This document shows positions 40,401 to 53,774 of a stretch of 64,000 nucleotides of DNA, piece after piece (the stretch's first letter is position 1; each line of letters begins with the position of its first letter). Source of the stretch: Pelodera strongyloides (taxonomy: Eukaryota > Nematoda > Chromadorea > Rhabditida > Rhabditidae). Under the pieces are notes generated by a model. That model made no database searches, had not been told where the DNA came from, and saw nothing but the letters and a program-made list of their open reading frames with translations. The position numbers and the translations under genes are program-made. Location: positions 248,001 to 312,000 of the forward strand of contig JAANDG010000026.1 of the NCBI GenBank assembly GCA_036852015.1, written 5' to 3'.

Positions 40401-43400
40401 ATAAAATAAACGTTCAGGACACAAATGCACCATTTTGTTTATCTCAGAGTATCAGTTAATTAGTATGTTATCGCAATCTACTCCGTAGGGCTACCGAAGT
40501 GTCGTCAAGTCATCTGTCGTGCCATCTGGGTAGAATGTTTTCGTTGTCTCGTCTCGTTTGAGTGTAGAATCGATGCTGCTGCCTCCTGGGCTGTCCTTTT
40601 CCCTAGACAAAACAACGCCCTCTGACCTCCTCTGTCCTCTCACTATTTCGATGTCGGGGCAGCCCTCTCTTTGTCTACAGTTTATCCGTTGTTGTACACA
40701 GTCTTTAGATTTCTCCTTTTGCCGAGCACCTTAGCAGGGAGGTCGTGCCTTTCAGTCTCACGAGTCTCCCCTCAACTTAACAAGGAGCTGTCTACCTCGT
40801 TATTCTCTCACATCGCTCTCTCTTGTTTGCACATGCCTCTCAGCCATCTCCTCCTATCCTACACTATCTATATTCACTCCTTCGCGCGTTACCTCCCCAT
40901 TTGCTCCTTTCGCTCGGCAACAGCTTACTCTCTACCGTAGCTCCTAACAATAGACTATTTTCACATCCATTTTTATCCCTTCAACTCCACTTCACAAGCC
41001 TCTCTCCCCTTTCCTCTCTATCTGCTGCCCCCTCTCGCGCACTTTGCTCCATCGTCACTAATCGCAACTGTCGCCGGATACTCCGAACTACAATTGCTTT
41101 CATATTACAATTAGACATATTGATTCCCCTTTGATCCTTATCATTTATAAAAGGAATATATCTGTCAACTAAGCTCTCTTTGAATGTACCGCTACTGTGA
41201 GACGAGAAGGAACAGAACTAATCGTGCACGTATACCAAGTATTCACCATAAGGACCAAATACCTGCCTATCCGCACACCTGTTAAAAACACTTTTTCTCC
41301 AACTATCCAACTAGGAATGTGCGCCTTGTCGCCCTACTTCTTATGCCCAGACGTCGTTCTAATTGCGAAGTATCACGCAATAGGTGTGCGTTCTGAAAAC
41401 ACATTAACAAATATGATATCACTTAATAAGAGTTCCGTTACTACAGATTAATTTGTGAATGAGTTTTCCTCACAAAAAGAAAGAAAATATATTAACATGA
41501 TGGTGATAATGCTAATTCACAAAAGGAAATGAAGCACCGAAAAGATTCTACGCGAAGGACACCGGCACAACACTTTAGCATTTTCAATTTTCAATTACTG
41601 TTGAATTAAGGGCTATTCAAGCCGCATCTTGTCATCTACTGTGCTTTTTTTGCACTCTTGGGTAGTATTTCCTTTTTTTGTCAAAACATTGTATTTTCAC
41701 AACTGGAACCCACCCGATACCTACTGAAAACAATACTACGCTGTACGCAAGCTCAATCATGCGTTTGTGGTTTCATAGCAAACGACTTGCGGCATTCTGC
41801 TCTACATATGTTGCGTTTCTGCGGTCTTTATTCTGTCTATTTGCACCAAAAAAACTGAGTGTGCTGTTCACTAATTCATATCCTGCTGGAGCAAGCGCTG
41901 CCATGATATGTAAAAGGATTGGGTACTTATCATAATTAATACATACATCTCACACTGCTTTATTAATGTGTATATCAACCATCATCGGCGTTTTTGGTGT
42001 ATTCAGTTTCTTTAGTGAATATTCTCTAGATCCAAAGTATAAAATTATCTACAACAAGTAGTTCGTCATAAAAAAAATAAGTTGAGCAGCCATAATAAAT
42101 ATGATCTTCGTACAGCAATGTTCTTGATATATTAATGAGTTGCAGTAGGGCTGCTGAGACTTATTATTCCGGAAACCTTGCCTATTTTTGTTTCATCTTT
42201 CCTCGTCTGTCACACGAAAATGTTTGTTTTATTTTGTTTCAGTGCATCCTACGGTCTCTACATAGCATAGCGGCTTGATTGCAGTTTTCCGTTTAGCTAC
42301 AGGATAATTGATAATTGATTATTTTTTCTTTACGTGTTATGCTTATGATTAGCAAATAATTAACTCTGTTCTATCGAATTTTCTATTTTTCTTTAAATAA
42401 ACACAGTTGAGAAGATCTTTCAATATATTCATGCTTGTCTAAATTTTATCCAGGTTAGGGTACGAAACTCACATAATATGCGATTCCTCCACGGAAAGAA
42501 GTTGCTTTCTTGCAATAATGATCTCTCTCTCTTTCCGTCTTCGAACAAAAGCAACTGTCGGTTTGTATAAGAATAAATACTGAAAATCGGCAAACTAAAT
42601 GGTTATTTATTAAATGAGCTAAACAGAGCACTTACAGTTTTTTTCAGTATCTTGTGCTTTCATCCACAATGTTAACCTGTTTGGTGTGTTATTGATTATT
42701 GTAAGCTCTGTTGTCGTTACAATGCACACACAGATAGACTGACACGGTATTTTCCCCAATGTCTCTCTATCTCGTTTTTTATACGCATTCGCATTTTTGT
42801 CTTTGCCACACAGAAACCTCTCGATGCGCTTCAGTCATTCGTCTTCGTAGTTTTCTTTACAGCTCCCTCCCGATTCGTCTTATCTCTCAATGTCTCGGTT
42901 ATTTTCTCACGTTCTGGAAGCAATGAGTGCATAACCGTGTCTCACGGTTGGTGGTCGTGTCGGAAAAGAAAGAGAGGCTGCAGTCTGTTGCGAGCCAACA
43001 CAAACCATCCAGGCTCCAGACAATCCCACCATCAGGCCAGACGGGCGCAGCCGGAGCACCACTCTTTTTGTGGATCAGAAGTGCAGAATACAGTACTCGT
43101 GCAGTTTTAAGACGAGCAGCTAGACTCAAACGGCAGTCTGTCGCCTCATAAGTGATAAATACCACAGGACCTCAGATCGACGCACATAGCAACAGAGTAA
43201 TCGAGATTCAATAACACCTACTTCACAATATCCGAATCCCATTATGTCCTAGTTAGAATCTAGCCTCGCCGAAAGGATGAATCACCGATTTGTCATTGGC
43301 TTTCTTGGCTGTGTGGTATTCTCTATATTTTGTTCTATTGTTTCTTTATATGGTGTTTGTCTATATACTAATTGTTTAGGTGCATTACTAGAACAACACG

Positions 43401-46033
43401 GGAGACCTGTTCTATTGTATAGCAGTCCCTGTGACCACCCTTTATCACCAGATCCAACCTGAGGCTTTGTATTGTTTACGCAATCTGTTTACCAAGCAAT
43501 ATTGTGCAACCAACGATCGCTTTCCCTTTTAATCCTTTTTTATTGTATTATGCCTGCTGGACTTGTTGCAGTTGGTGCAGTTCATACGAAGCGGTGATAT
43601 TTTTGCCGCACATTTTATAGTTGAATGATTTTTATTTTATGATTTTCTGATAGTTTTACAGTATGATGATTGTTAAGTGCGCATTTTCTAGCTATGATTA
43701 GAGTTCCATGATGTGAAATATTTTTCAACATTATTTTAGGTAGAGCAATGTGTCACATAATCATTGTTGATTATATAATAGTTTATTGATACACACATAG
43801 AAACATATGCAATCAAAAGGATACCCTAAGACGAACGGCTTCACAACAGTTCCTTGTAGTCGTAGTGTTCCGGAACTAGCAATAAGAGTGATGCAACGCT
43901 TCTTTGCTGATGAATCTTCAGTCTCTGACGGAACATTTTCAATCCAGTTATTCCCAACGGCCAGTGTGCAGTTGTTTATGTTGAAATAATGGAATGAACT
44001 TGGCTATTTTTGAATAACTGGACTTACTAGAAGCCGATTTTACATGCGTTCTGACTTATGGTCTTTTTGTTAGCCAATTTTGGAATTGAGTCGACATCGA
44101 AACAGTCTAATACATGTCTGTCTGCAACAAGCATTCGTTCGCTCACAAGAAAATGCGATAACTCTATACAGTCATCATTCAAGGTTGTCTGTTTTTGCAC
44201 ACCATGCGTTGGCGTAAGCCGGGCGTAGCAAAATAACACATTTTTGCAGGTTTTGTTTTTAGTAAAGTTGATTAATCTCAACTTCCACTGATCCAAAAAA
44301 AAATGTTTGTGCCCAAAGGGATTTACGTAGGTCCTTTTTTCAGCCTATAATTTGTTGTGTATGTGAAATTGTTTGAAAAAATGAGTGGATTATCCTCAAA
44401 TTTGTTTTCAACTTGTTACTAGTTCATTTGTAAACTTGTTAGTTTCACTTCTGTACTTTTAACTAAATGTCACGTTATACTATTTTTCTTTGTTATAATT
44501 TGTTTTACATATTATTGGTTATCTACTCCTCTGAGTGACATTGATTTTCTGATGCAGTAAGGAAGGCAACCAGTAAACAATGTTATTCCCGCAATACATC
44601 TCCGAAAAGTACTCAACTGATGGGTCTCTTGCTTACAACAGCCGTTGTTGGAAGGTGTAAATATACACTTTCCGTAAGTCTGAATTTTTAAAACAAACAA
44701 CGTACACGAACAAATCCCTTGTAAATCTCACTTATTATTCGTGGCATCAGATACAAAGATGTAATAATAATGATTCCAGCTCGCAGTTTGCTTACGGATA
44801 AACTTTTTTTAATTTTATAGCTGCAACTGCAGTGAATCATTTAGCCTGTGGAGGCACACCCGTTTTTTCTTGCTGACAATTAGTTGTTTGTTCAGCACTA
44901 AAAATTACTATATAAAATAAGTTGTGAAACACATTGTTTACTTGCTCTTATCATGCTCCTTTATGAGTTTTGTTCTCAATCGATCGCATCGTTTATATCC
45001 GATTTCACAATGACCGATTAAAATAGTGTTACTGGTGCTGTCGTAAGACTCATATCCAGACGTTACAACCTGAAACTATTGCGGAATAGAAAAGCTAATT
45101 GGTATTCTGCATCCCGCGGTGTTCCCTTTCCATTATTCAAATTTATTCAATTCATATTGGTTTTATATCAGTTCCAAAGGCAGCTCATATTTACCAACCC
45201 ACACATCTGTAGGAATTATTGAAGAATACTGTACTATGTAATCAGGTGTTATATAATCGGTTCTCCAAACCAAAATATGCAATTATTCATGATTGTGCCA
45301 GTTTAACGAAAGTCACGTTTTCATAATAAAAGAGCACTGTAGTTTTGTTTTTGAAACCACTCAATCCCTGTTTGTTATCTTTTTTTTCGACTCGATGAGT
45401 TATTCGCTAATCCGTTTTCTTCCATTTTTTTCATTGGCCTAATATTTTGTTAAATGAGAGTTAGTTGGCGTCCCCATGGTAATAAGACGAAAATTTAAGA
45501 AAAACAACTCGGTTGGTATATGCATATCTATGAAGTAAATCAATAGCAATATTAAATAGTCACGCAGGATTCAGTGAACAGTTGTCTTATTAACGTAGTA
45601 GTATCTTATGCGGTTTCTGGCTTCCGTATCTGCCTTCTCAATTTCAAATACATTTTCTTCTGAATGTCTTTCTTAACCTGCCTCCGTGTCGGGTTTTTTA
45701 TGTATACTATATTTTTTGTCTCACTTCTTCGTACTGTAGTCTCACTCTTTCCAGACAAACCGGGAAACCTCAACGAGACAGTTGGAGTTCTTCACACATT
45801 TATTTTCCACGACAAGATGTAAGCTTTACATTGAAAGCTTTTCGTACGTGTACCTCTGCAGTGGTAATGTTGCGGAAAAGTCATTTTTACAATGCTAAAT
45901 TACTACATATTTGGCACAACGAGTTACCTTCCAAAAACAGCTGTTCGCTCAATTTTATTTTATTCGTTCTTACTTGCTCATTGCGGTTTAATGTTTTTTT
46001 TATTAATTTAATGATATTTGTTTTATTTTTAAG
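37486..46033. other. Gene-poor 8.5-kb intergenic region
   Basis: Both strands were read. Open frames are short, lack recognisable domains and do not chain by splice phase. A pyrimidine-rich stretch (about 40540-41070) is notable. A short hairpin (ACACCCC/GGGGTGT) lies at 38241-38257. The right end should contain the promoter of the IRS gene. Confidence 0.5.
40540..41070. repeat. Pyrimidine-rich low-complexity tract
   Basis: About 500 bp strongly enriched in C and T on the plus strand (repeated CTCTC, TCCTC, CCCCTC words) with few purine runs. The open frames across it are by-products of the composition. Confidence 0.6.
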
Positions 46034-46060
46034 GATGGCGCCAATTAATCGAAGAACACA
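46029..46060 (+). promoter_or_regulatory. Putative SL acceptor and short leader with upstream ATG of the IRS gene
   Basis: TTTTTAAG ends at 46033. The first ATG after it (46035) opens a 12-codon frame that stops at 46071-46073, overlapping the IRS start at 46061 in a different frame. Confidence 0.45.
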
Positions 46061-49000
46061 ATGTCGGTATTAGAGGAGGATAAGGGAGTTATAAAGAGTG
46101 GACTGATCGCGGCTGCATTCGCACCAGTGGTAAGGGCCAGGCAATTTTGCATAACAAGTGTTCAATCTACGAGTTCAATTCGTAGAATTTGAGCCGCTCC
46201 AGAACCTTTAGTAATCCGGTTTAGGATTCTATATTAGAATTACATATCTAATTTATATCTAATTTATTGATCATTTGTAGCGCATGCGTATAAATAACAA
46301 AAAAAAAATCATTGTCGAGTTTTGCAGAAGGCCAAGAAGCAGTACTATGCGGTGCTGGGAGAGCGGGCACTTGAATTGCACGAATCGGAAAAGACGTACC
46401 GGAAAAGGAAGACGCCAAAACATCTAATTGATCTCGCCATCTCATTCAACGTCGGCAATGAACATGTAAGATATTCGTTTGCCTTCCTGTTATGTTTCTT
46501 TATCGCAGAATCGATTAATTTTAATCACCCGACTCACTTTCCTTGTCAAGTTTTGTTGTAAGTCTTCTGCAGTCAGAGTGACTGGAGCATATACTGATTC
46601 CCTTTCAGATTAGGGATTATGAGAACCAGGCACTTATGCAGATGAATGCAGAAATTCCTTAAGCTGATGTCAATCAAATGTTTAACAATTTTCAGTTCGA
46701 CCCAAAGTTAAAGAAATGTGTTTGTCTGATGGGCCCGGATGAGACCCTAGTTTTGAAGGGCGACACAGATCAGCAGTCGACCGAATGGTACGAAGCAATT
46801 ATGGGTGCAATCATTCCAGCCAGGGCTCTTCGACTGGGAAGACCTGTTTTCTCGAACGAATTTTTCGGTGAGTACACGAAATACTAGAACTTATGAAAAG
46901 ACTAGCTTCTGTCTATTAGTTTCTTTCGTCTTGATTTTTCAACTTTGTTTTTCAGAGTTCGCTTGGGATGTGGAAGTGGTCGATCGACTAAAGTTGAAGA
47001 AACCACCGAAGAATGATGAAGGCATGCCCACAATCAGTCAGAAGATGGACGGAGTTCTCGGACTGAGAAGGTTCTTCTTATTTTCGAGCTATATCGATTA
47101 GTTGTGGAACAAATTGTGGCAATCATTCAATGGCACAATCGTTTTAATGACATTTTAATATAAAATGTTTCTTTGCAGGTTGTGCTTCTATGCTCACACG
47201 ATAGTTCTGTGTAAACGGAAAATCGAACCTGCACACATCAACGTCCCTAAAAGTGGAATCCCGCCCTTTCAAGAAAATGACTTCATTGAACTGCACGTGA
47301 GTTAATGTGTTTTTCGGCATTCAAACATCACCGATGTAAGCTTAGAAAATAACTACATTAAGTTCATAATTGTGCTTTTTTGCCTGTTGTTAGACCATTC
47401 CTTGTTTTCACTGGTGCATTTTTTCAGAGAAAGTTCCTCGCCACTTTTGGATGTCAGGAAAAGTATTTTCATATGACAATGGGAAGAGGAAGTGCCATGG
47501 GAGCCTGTAACATTTATTGTCTTTGTGAGACTGACGAGGTTTGCATTCTTCTACTTATAGTACTTTATTCGATATATTTTCAACGAAAACAGAATCCGAG
47601 TACGCAAATATGCGGTCTCTATGCATGCCGAAGAGCATGCATGTCTTCTTACGATCCGTTCAACAAATTATATTACAGGTGGCCACCGACATCTACAGTA
47701 AGCTGAACCGAATAATCGACCGAGAGGCGGAGAAAAAGAAGCAGATGAACAATGGGTAATGATGATCAATGAATGGTTCTTCTGTTTGTCCTAATTGTCG
47801 TTAAATAAAGCGTAATTCAGTACTTGTTGTTCAGGGATAAACCAAAGGATCTAACTTCTGGGTAATCTCGCATCTTTCTCCATTCTATCCACTATCAATA
47901 GTATTGCAATTAGCCTCGTGGATGAAACGATTATAACATTTTATATTTCTTGAGCGTTTTTGAATTTGTTGTATTTGTGTATGTGTAGCCAATGAATGAT
48001 AATTGGTGAAATGCAACCGATGGTCCTCTTCTTATTATTATTGGGCCTACTTCTTGAGACATAATACACCACAGTCCTTTCATCTCACACGGAGAAATCT
48101 TCTCTGGCTGTGCATGTTTCCATAATTAACCTCTAATGAGTGTCCTTCCAAACGGTCAATTATTCAATGATCATTTAGGGCGCCCGTGTTACCAGCACCG
48201 TATACGTATCATATCCGGAGTCACACCAGAGATCACAGACAGCGATCAAATACGCAGCCAATAAGGCCGAGGACTGGAAGTGGCATTCATGGGTGCGTTT
48301 TTCAAATAAACTTTATTGCTTTTGCTCAAGTAAGGCTTTGCAATGGAAATGGTTGCCATGGCTAATGCTCATAATCTCTTCTTCCACCCACTAACTTGGT
48401 TAACTTTGTCCGAGTATCTGATAATATTGCTTGCTTTGAAGAAAACCCTTGTGTAAAAATTTCACGGCATCATGTTGAAGCGTGCCTGGTGCAAGAAAGC
48501 TTTTCATAAATAAAACATAGGCATATGCACGATACCAAACGGATTCTAAGACCCGATAAGTTCAGTTGACAACATGGAGTCCTTGTATCAGATGGAGGAT
48601 TTAAAGTGTGGGGTTTTCAGTCTAGATCCAATTGGTACGCATAGTGTGAATAACTCGGCACGCGAGCGTCGCGCTAAACTTCGTGATCAGAAGGCCTTGG
48701 TTGATTCGTTCGAAGAGGAAGAACAGAGAATACGACTAGCGCAACAAAGAAGAGAATCGCGAACCAGTCTCTCCGGAGCACATCAGTCATCGTTCCACTT
48801 AGACCTGACAAGGTATCGAGAACGAATATCGCATCCAATCGATTTCGTGGAGTATCTCCTTGTCCTGTGGAATGTCGTATTCTTGTCGTTGCAAGAATTG
48901 ATTCTCGTTGTTCCGCATGGTCGTCGTATCTTACTTATCGCTTACTTCTGAAGAAATTCTACACATATTTTCATACACACATATGCACTGTTACATTACG

Positions 49001-52000
49001 TGCAAGAACACTTGCACTATGATATTTACCAACTGATTTGGTCGGTTTTCTATAAGAGACATGATTTGGATGTGGCGCACGCTCCTCTTACTTTTTGTGT
49101 TGTCACTTATGGTGGTCGTTGTTTACTGCTTCGATAATTTACATAATTGGTTTGTCTCACTTTTATTTGTTTTAGAAGAGTGGGCAGCCCTGCCTCGTTT
49201 TCCGGCTCCATAGGAAGGAAACCATCTTCAGGAACACCAGTGACATTAGGGTATGTTTTCCATTTATAATAGTGCTTTGCTTAATATGATGCACTTCTAT
49301 GAAAATGGACTGATTTGTTAAAGCGAAATGCTAGCAGGTTTGGAAAATTTTCATATGATAAGCAAATCCTATGTATCCTATGCTAATTTTGCACGATTGC
49401 CGTGGACGATCGTACAAAATTAGCATAAGATGCTGTTTTATTACCAATAAACTATTATTAAGAGTTGCTTATCATATGCAACAAAATTTCCAAAGAATCT
49501 AGCATTTCGCTTTAAGATCCAAGTGTTAGGTCAGAGCAACAGCTGTATTTTGCCTCGGAAATTGATACAAAATGTCCAATTGTTTTGTTTATTTAGATTT
49601 GGAAGTCCATTCAACGTAACTCCTACATCCTCTCATAATCAACGATTTGGAAGTGTCGGCAGTAAATCGGTGTTCAGTACGTCCATCACGACCCCACATT
49701 ACCCAAATATGTGAGTTCTTGCTTCAATGTGCATGCTTCCATTATGAACATATTATTCGTGCTAGAAGGTAATAACTTCCATAAAGGCGTCGTCAGTCGG
49801 CCAGTATCAAGGAGGAAACTAATCAATACCGATCCATGGGTCTCGGTGGTTGCATGGATTTTTCCGCCCAAAGCATTGCTAGACAACAGCAACAACAGAA
49901 GGCTGCTTCTTCAAATGCGGAGGAGACCGAGGATAGGTTGGTCGTTTCATCACTTGACGTTTGAACAGAAGCATGTTGCCTGCTATATAGTGTCTAGAAT
50001 ACTCAAGCTGGTTTTTTTTTCAGTGGCGGAACCCTTCGGTTAGATGCTGGTAGTACTCGAGGCGACGGAGATGGAACCTCAATAAATAGCCGGCGTGGAA
50101 TCGATTCCCTGGCGGAAAGATTGAAAAATACGGTACCTACTGTTTTCTGTTGTCTCCGTATAAGGTTGAATTTTATCTTTCGGTTGGCTATACTTATTAA
50201 TATTTTTCTTCGTTCACTATGTAATTTTTTAGGAGCAAACCTCTTCCGAGGACGGTTTGTCAACTGGTCAAAGCAGTAGTTCTGCACTTGAAGAGTACGC
50301 TACAATGGATCACGCGGACTGGACGATAGGTCATGAAAATGGAAAGCCAGTGCATGTCAAGTCGCGTGCGTTTATTCACTTGTTCTCGTAGCGATTCTTG
50401 CACTGTGAATATTACACCACAAAATTACTACTCAAATAAAGTTATCGATCATTTTCTTTTTATAGTTTCAGGTGAGGTATATCACTTGGAGGAAGTGCGG
50501 AGTTATATATCCGACAGTTCTGACTCCTGTTATTCGAGTATAGCGAAGAATACCAGCAAAGACCAATTACCTACAAATCTTCCAAACCAACCAAGGTAAC
50601 GTTTACTTGCTGTCAAAAACTAAGCTTATGCTTAGCCGTTTATTTGCACGCATACATCAACTAGACTCGACAAAACTGCACGTTGCATATATTTTTCTCA
50701 TGAATTGTATGTGTACGTAATAAATTATTATAATTATTATAGACAGAGTACTCACTGCAGATCAAAAACACTATTTGCAAATTTGGATGCATTATTGGCA
50801 CCTGGGGCCCGTTGTTAGATTACGATGTTTATGATTTTTGTGTTATAGGGCTTACTCATTCGGTGCAAACACGATCAGACCAACTGCAGCGGCTGCTCCG
50901 GCATCAGCAGGCTCTTTGACTGATCACAAAGATATTCCACAAGGATCGCAAACTGCTCGAAACTTGATGCCCCCACCGGAAGATCCAAGGAAGAGAGCAT
51001 TCTCTTTGGGCTCCAAGAGCTTCTTCAAGTAAGTGTTATGCTCATATAGTATATTATTTCACACTAAGGTCTAATCGCCTCCTGAATTGCTAATTAGATA
51101 TTTTAACTCTTTTACCTTTTCAGTTTCAAACTGCCAAAATATGGCCGTCCCAGTCGACATCCACAGAACGCTTCGGGCATGAGCTTGGGAAGCAGCAGCA
51201 CAGGGAGCAGCTTGGGGCCTCCATCGTCAAGTAGTACAAACCACATATCTAACCTCGGAGTACGTTTCTCTGTCTGAATTCTTTACTCGAAATCATCGAA
51301 GCGTGCTTATGTTGGTGATTTATCATTGTTATTCGACAAAAACATCTATACTTTCAAGAGCTTCTCCGGTGACGCAGATGGTATTCGGAATCGTTCGGGT
51401 AGTTTTGGATCGGGTAGATCAACGCCATATAACAGAAGAGGAGGATCATCGATGTCTGCGCAAGCAAGTGAGAAACAGGCAGTGGATTCCAGTAGAGATC
51501 ACCTAGTCGAGATTGACTTCGGAGGACTGGGCAGAAGTGGAAGCGGATCTGTACACAGTGTCGACAGTCCAAGCAGGTGAGTTTATGTATAGAGATCCGT
51601 AATCGCACCTGATGTGTCCTTAGAATAGATATATACAAATTCTAATGGTGGAGCTGTTTTCTTCTCGTTGTCTTTGTTTGCTTACAAAATATAAAACTTA
51701 AGCTGCAGTTTTCGCTCACGGACCTCCTCATTTGGATGCAAAAATGAGTTCACCGGGTTAACAATATTGAACGACCCATATGATCAGGGACCGAAACCTT
51801 CAGATATTCTGCTCCTTGAACAACAGAAGCAAGAAGGTATGCACACATCTGCAATGATTCAGATTTTAGAATGTGGTTGGGCAGTGATTCTAGCACTATG
51901 AATCGCGAAATCTGAGCAAATGCAAATGAAAAACACAACAAGGCAATATTTCTTCAGCTGCTGCCCTAGCTGCACAAAATGCAGAACCGTTCAAAAGCAC

Positions 52001-53774
52001 GCCCATCGAGGATGATTATATAATGACGAAACCTCCGGACATGAATATACTGAATCCGAGTGCGAGTCTTGATGAGGACGAGGACGTTATGAAGGCAAGT
52101 TTTTCCAAGCTTGACTGAAATTAGAATACATGTCAATCTGATTGAGGTCTGCCAACTAAAAATAAACTGATTCTAACATGTGCATTTTTCAGCATTCGTA
52201 TGCGATGTCTGGCATGCTCCCTCAACACTTTGAGACAATTCAGGAAACCACATCGGGAAAGAGCTCCAGGTGTTCGTCAAGGTATAGAGTTATTCCTTCT
52301 CGGCAAGCTTTACTGAATAGTCAATAAAGATCTTTGTTTTCATATCTGGTGGTGCTCCACACAACTTTTTCTAGGAACTCGAACGATGCTAAATGTGAAG
52401 AAGAGGATGATTATGCTCCGATGGAGCTCACCGCTGCTGCACTGAAGAACATACAAGAGAGCAACGTGGGAGTTGTTCTAGCAGAGGTAGATATTTGCAT
52501 CCTGCATATCAAAGAATAAAATAAGGTTATCAGTGTATAAAAAAACAGTTGGTCATCAGCGCCTAAAATACGAATATTATAAATTTAGAAGTGAAAAACT
52601 GGGTTTTGGTCGAACGGGCGATCCGGACCAATGAGCAATAATCATCCCCATGCGAGTTAAGGTCCGCAATGGCATCAAAAAGTGAACATACAACTGCCCG
52701 GGCGGTACATAGCCCAGTAAAGACCCCAAATTTTTATTTTCAATCTAAATTCATAACACATGGCAAAGGGCGGCCTTAACTCTCATTGTGCAGTTTGCAC
52801 AAACATTTGAATCAAAACGAATATTATTCGCCTTTCGGGTCTTTTTTTTGCATATTCGACAATTGGCTGCTTAATAATTAATTTTTTATTAGGTTCATGC
52901 TGATAGTTGTCCTATGGAAGAAGACGACCCATTACTTCTGCCTTCTCAATCAAGCACCAGTTCACTAAGTCAGAAGAGCCAGCGCCGGGGAGAAAGGAGT
53001 AGAAGCAGAAGCCCGCGAGCCGCAAAGAACCCAAAGACAGAAGTCCAGACCGAGGATATGGACCCGCAAGCAGTGCCGGTCAGTGATAATGATACCATAG
53101 TGATAATGTTGTAATGATTTTACTTGACAGGTCCCGTTGCACTGTTCTGTCTGCGAGCAGGAAAGAGCGGCATTTATAATGCACACATTGATTTACAATA
53201 CTCACTTTTTGTTTTCAGGCTCCCACGAGTAGTCACAAAAGTGTCTTCGCAGCAGCGAAAGAATTTCTGGTCCCGAAGCCATTTGCAACGCAAAGGGTCC
53301 GATCAGCAGCAGATGCGACTGCTGTGACGTCTCCACTCACTGCAATAACAAAGGTCAAATCGGTTCCGAATATCGCTACGGATGAGGAATCGGACCTCAA
53401 CTATGCCTTTGTCCAGGTACGCTGCGGCACAAGATCTTCGAAGTGTAAATACATGAGGCGCCGACAAAACGTGTTTTTATTTCGCAGTCCTTGTGTAACG
53501 GCTTTTCTTGAAGCAACGCACTAAAAATAGTGAACAACACACATATGAATTCTGCCCATAGACTTATAAATCATATTAAAGTATTATAATATTTTTTCAG
53601 TTGACTGCTTCGGATCAGAAATCATCTATAACAAAAGCGACGCGTAAGAGATCGCGGAGCAGCGCATGCGGAAAATCAGACGCCCCGTACTTTTCGCAAC
53701 CAAAACCTGCCTATCTTCCACTGTCCACTCCCGCTCCCACCCATCCACCTACGGACACCGGCGACTATGCTTGA
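46061..53774 (+). CDS. ist-1: Insulin receptor substrate homologue (IRS, PH-PTB adaptor)
   Basis: Docking adaptor for the insulin/IGF receptor. Exons: 46061-46129, 46328-46465, 46696-46867, 46956-47070, 47179-47296, 47428-47538, 47679-47755, 47835-47861, 48179-48292, 48621-48812, 49176-49250, 49597-49710, 49787-49936, 50024-50132, 50233-50365, 50472-50595, 50849-51028, 51124-51259, 51359-51576, 51703-51836, 51958-52094, 52193-52281, 52375-52486, 52893-53078, 53219-53416, 53601-53774; 3402 nt, 1133 residues. PH domain about 8-115 (IKSGLI, KAKKQYYAVLG, ending EWYEAIMGA). IRS-type PTB about 130-260 (GVLGLRRLCFYAHTIVLC, MGRGSAMGACNIYCLCE). The long Ser-rich tail carries YxxM motifs at about Y438, Y455, Y549 and Y924 (YPNM, YRSM, YATM, YAPM), expected to bind the PI3K p85 SH2 domain when phosphorylated. 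RKRAFS (S665) fits the AKT/S6K consensus RxRxxS. The 48179-48292 frame was set by splice phase; another frame is also open there. Intron 21 uses a GC donor. C. elegans ist-1 is the likely counterpart by architecture. Confidence 0.92.
47835..47861 (+). other. 27-nt symmetric microexon of the IRS gene
   Basis: Bounded by TTCAG and gtaatc, entering and leaving in phase 2, encoding about nine residues (DKPKDLTSG). Its length and phase mean that skipping would keep the frame, so alternative inclusion just after the PTB domain is possible. Confidence 0.6.
49318..49515. mobile_element. 198-bp hairpin MITE with TTAA ends in IRS intron 11
   Basis: Perfect 17-bp inverted ends (TTAAAGCGAAATGCTAG) bound a sequence in which further blocks pair: CATATGATAAGCAA with TTGCTTATCATATG, and TATGCTAATTTTG with CAAAATTAGCATA. 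The middle is short and non-coding. It lies wholly inside intron 49251-49596. The terminal TTAA recalls piggyBac-type target sites, but here it is part of the inverted repeat. Confidence 0.88.
52487..52892 (+). other. IRS intron 23, possible repeat remnant
   Basis: 406-bp intron. A weak inverted pair (GAGTTAAGGTCCGC near 52656 and GCGGCCTTAACTC near 52773) may mark an old insertion. No coding signal is seen. Confidence 0.4.

Noticed and set aside
40671..41134. Two overlapping Leu/Ser-rich plus-strand open frames
   Set aside because: They arise from the pyrimidine-rich composition of the region, with no domain and no splice support.
48179..48292. Alternative open reading frame in IRS exon 9 (ending AEDWKWHSW)
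   Set aside because: It looks protein-like, but the exon before and the exon after both require the other phase. Retained only as a caveat.
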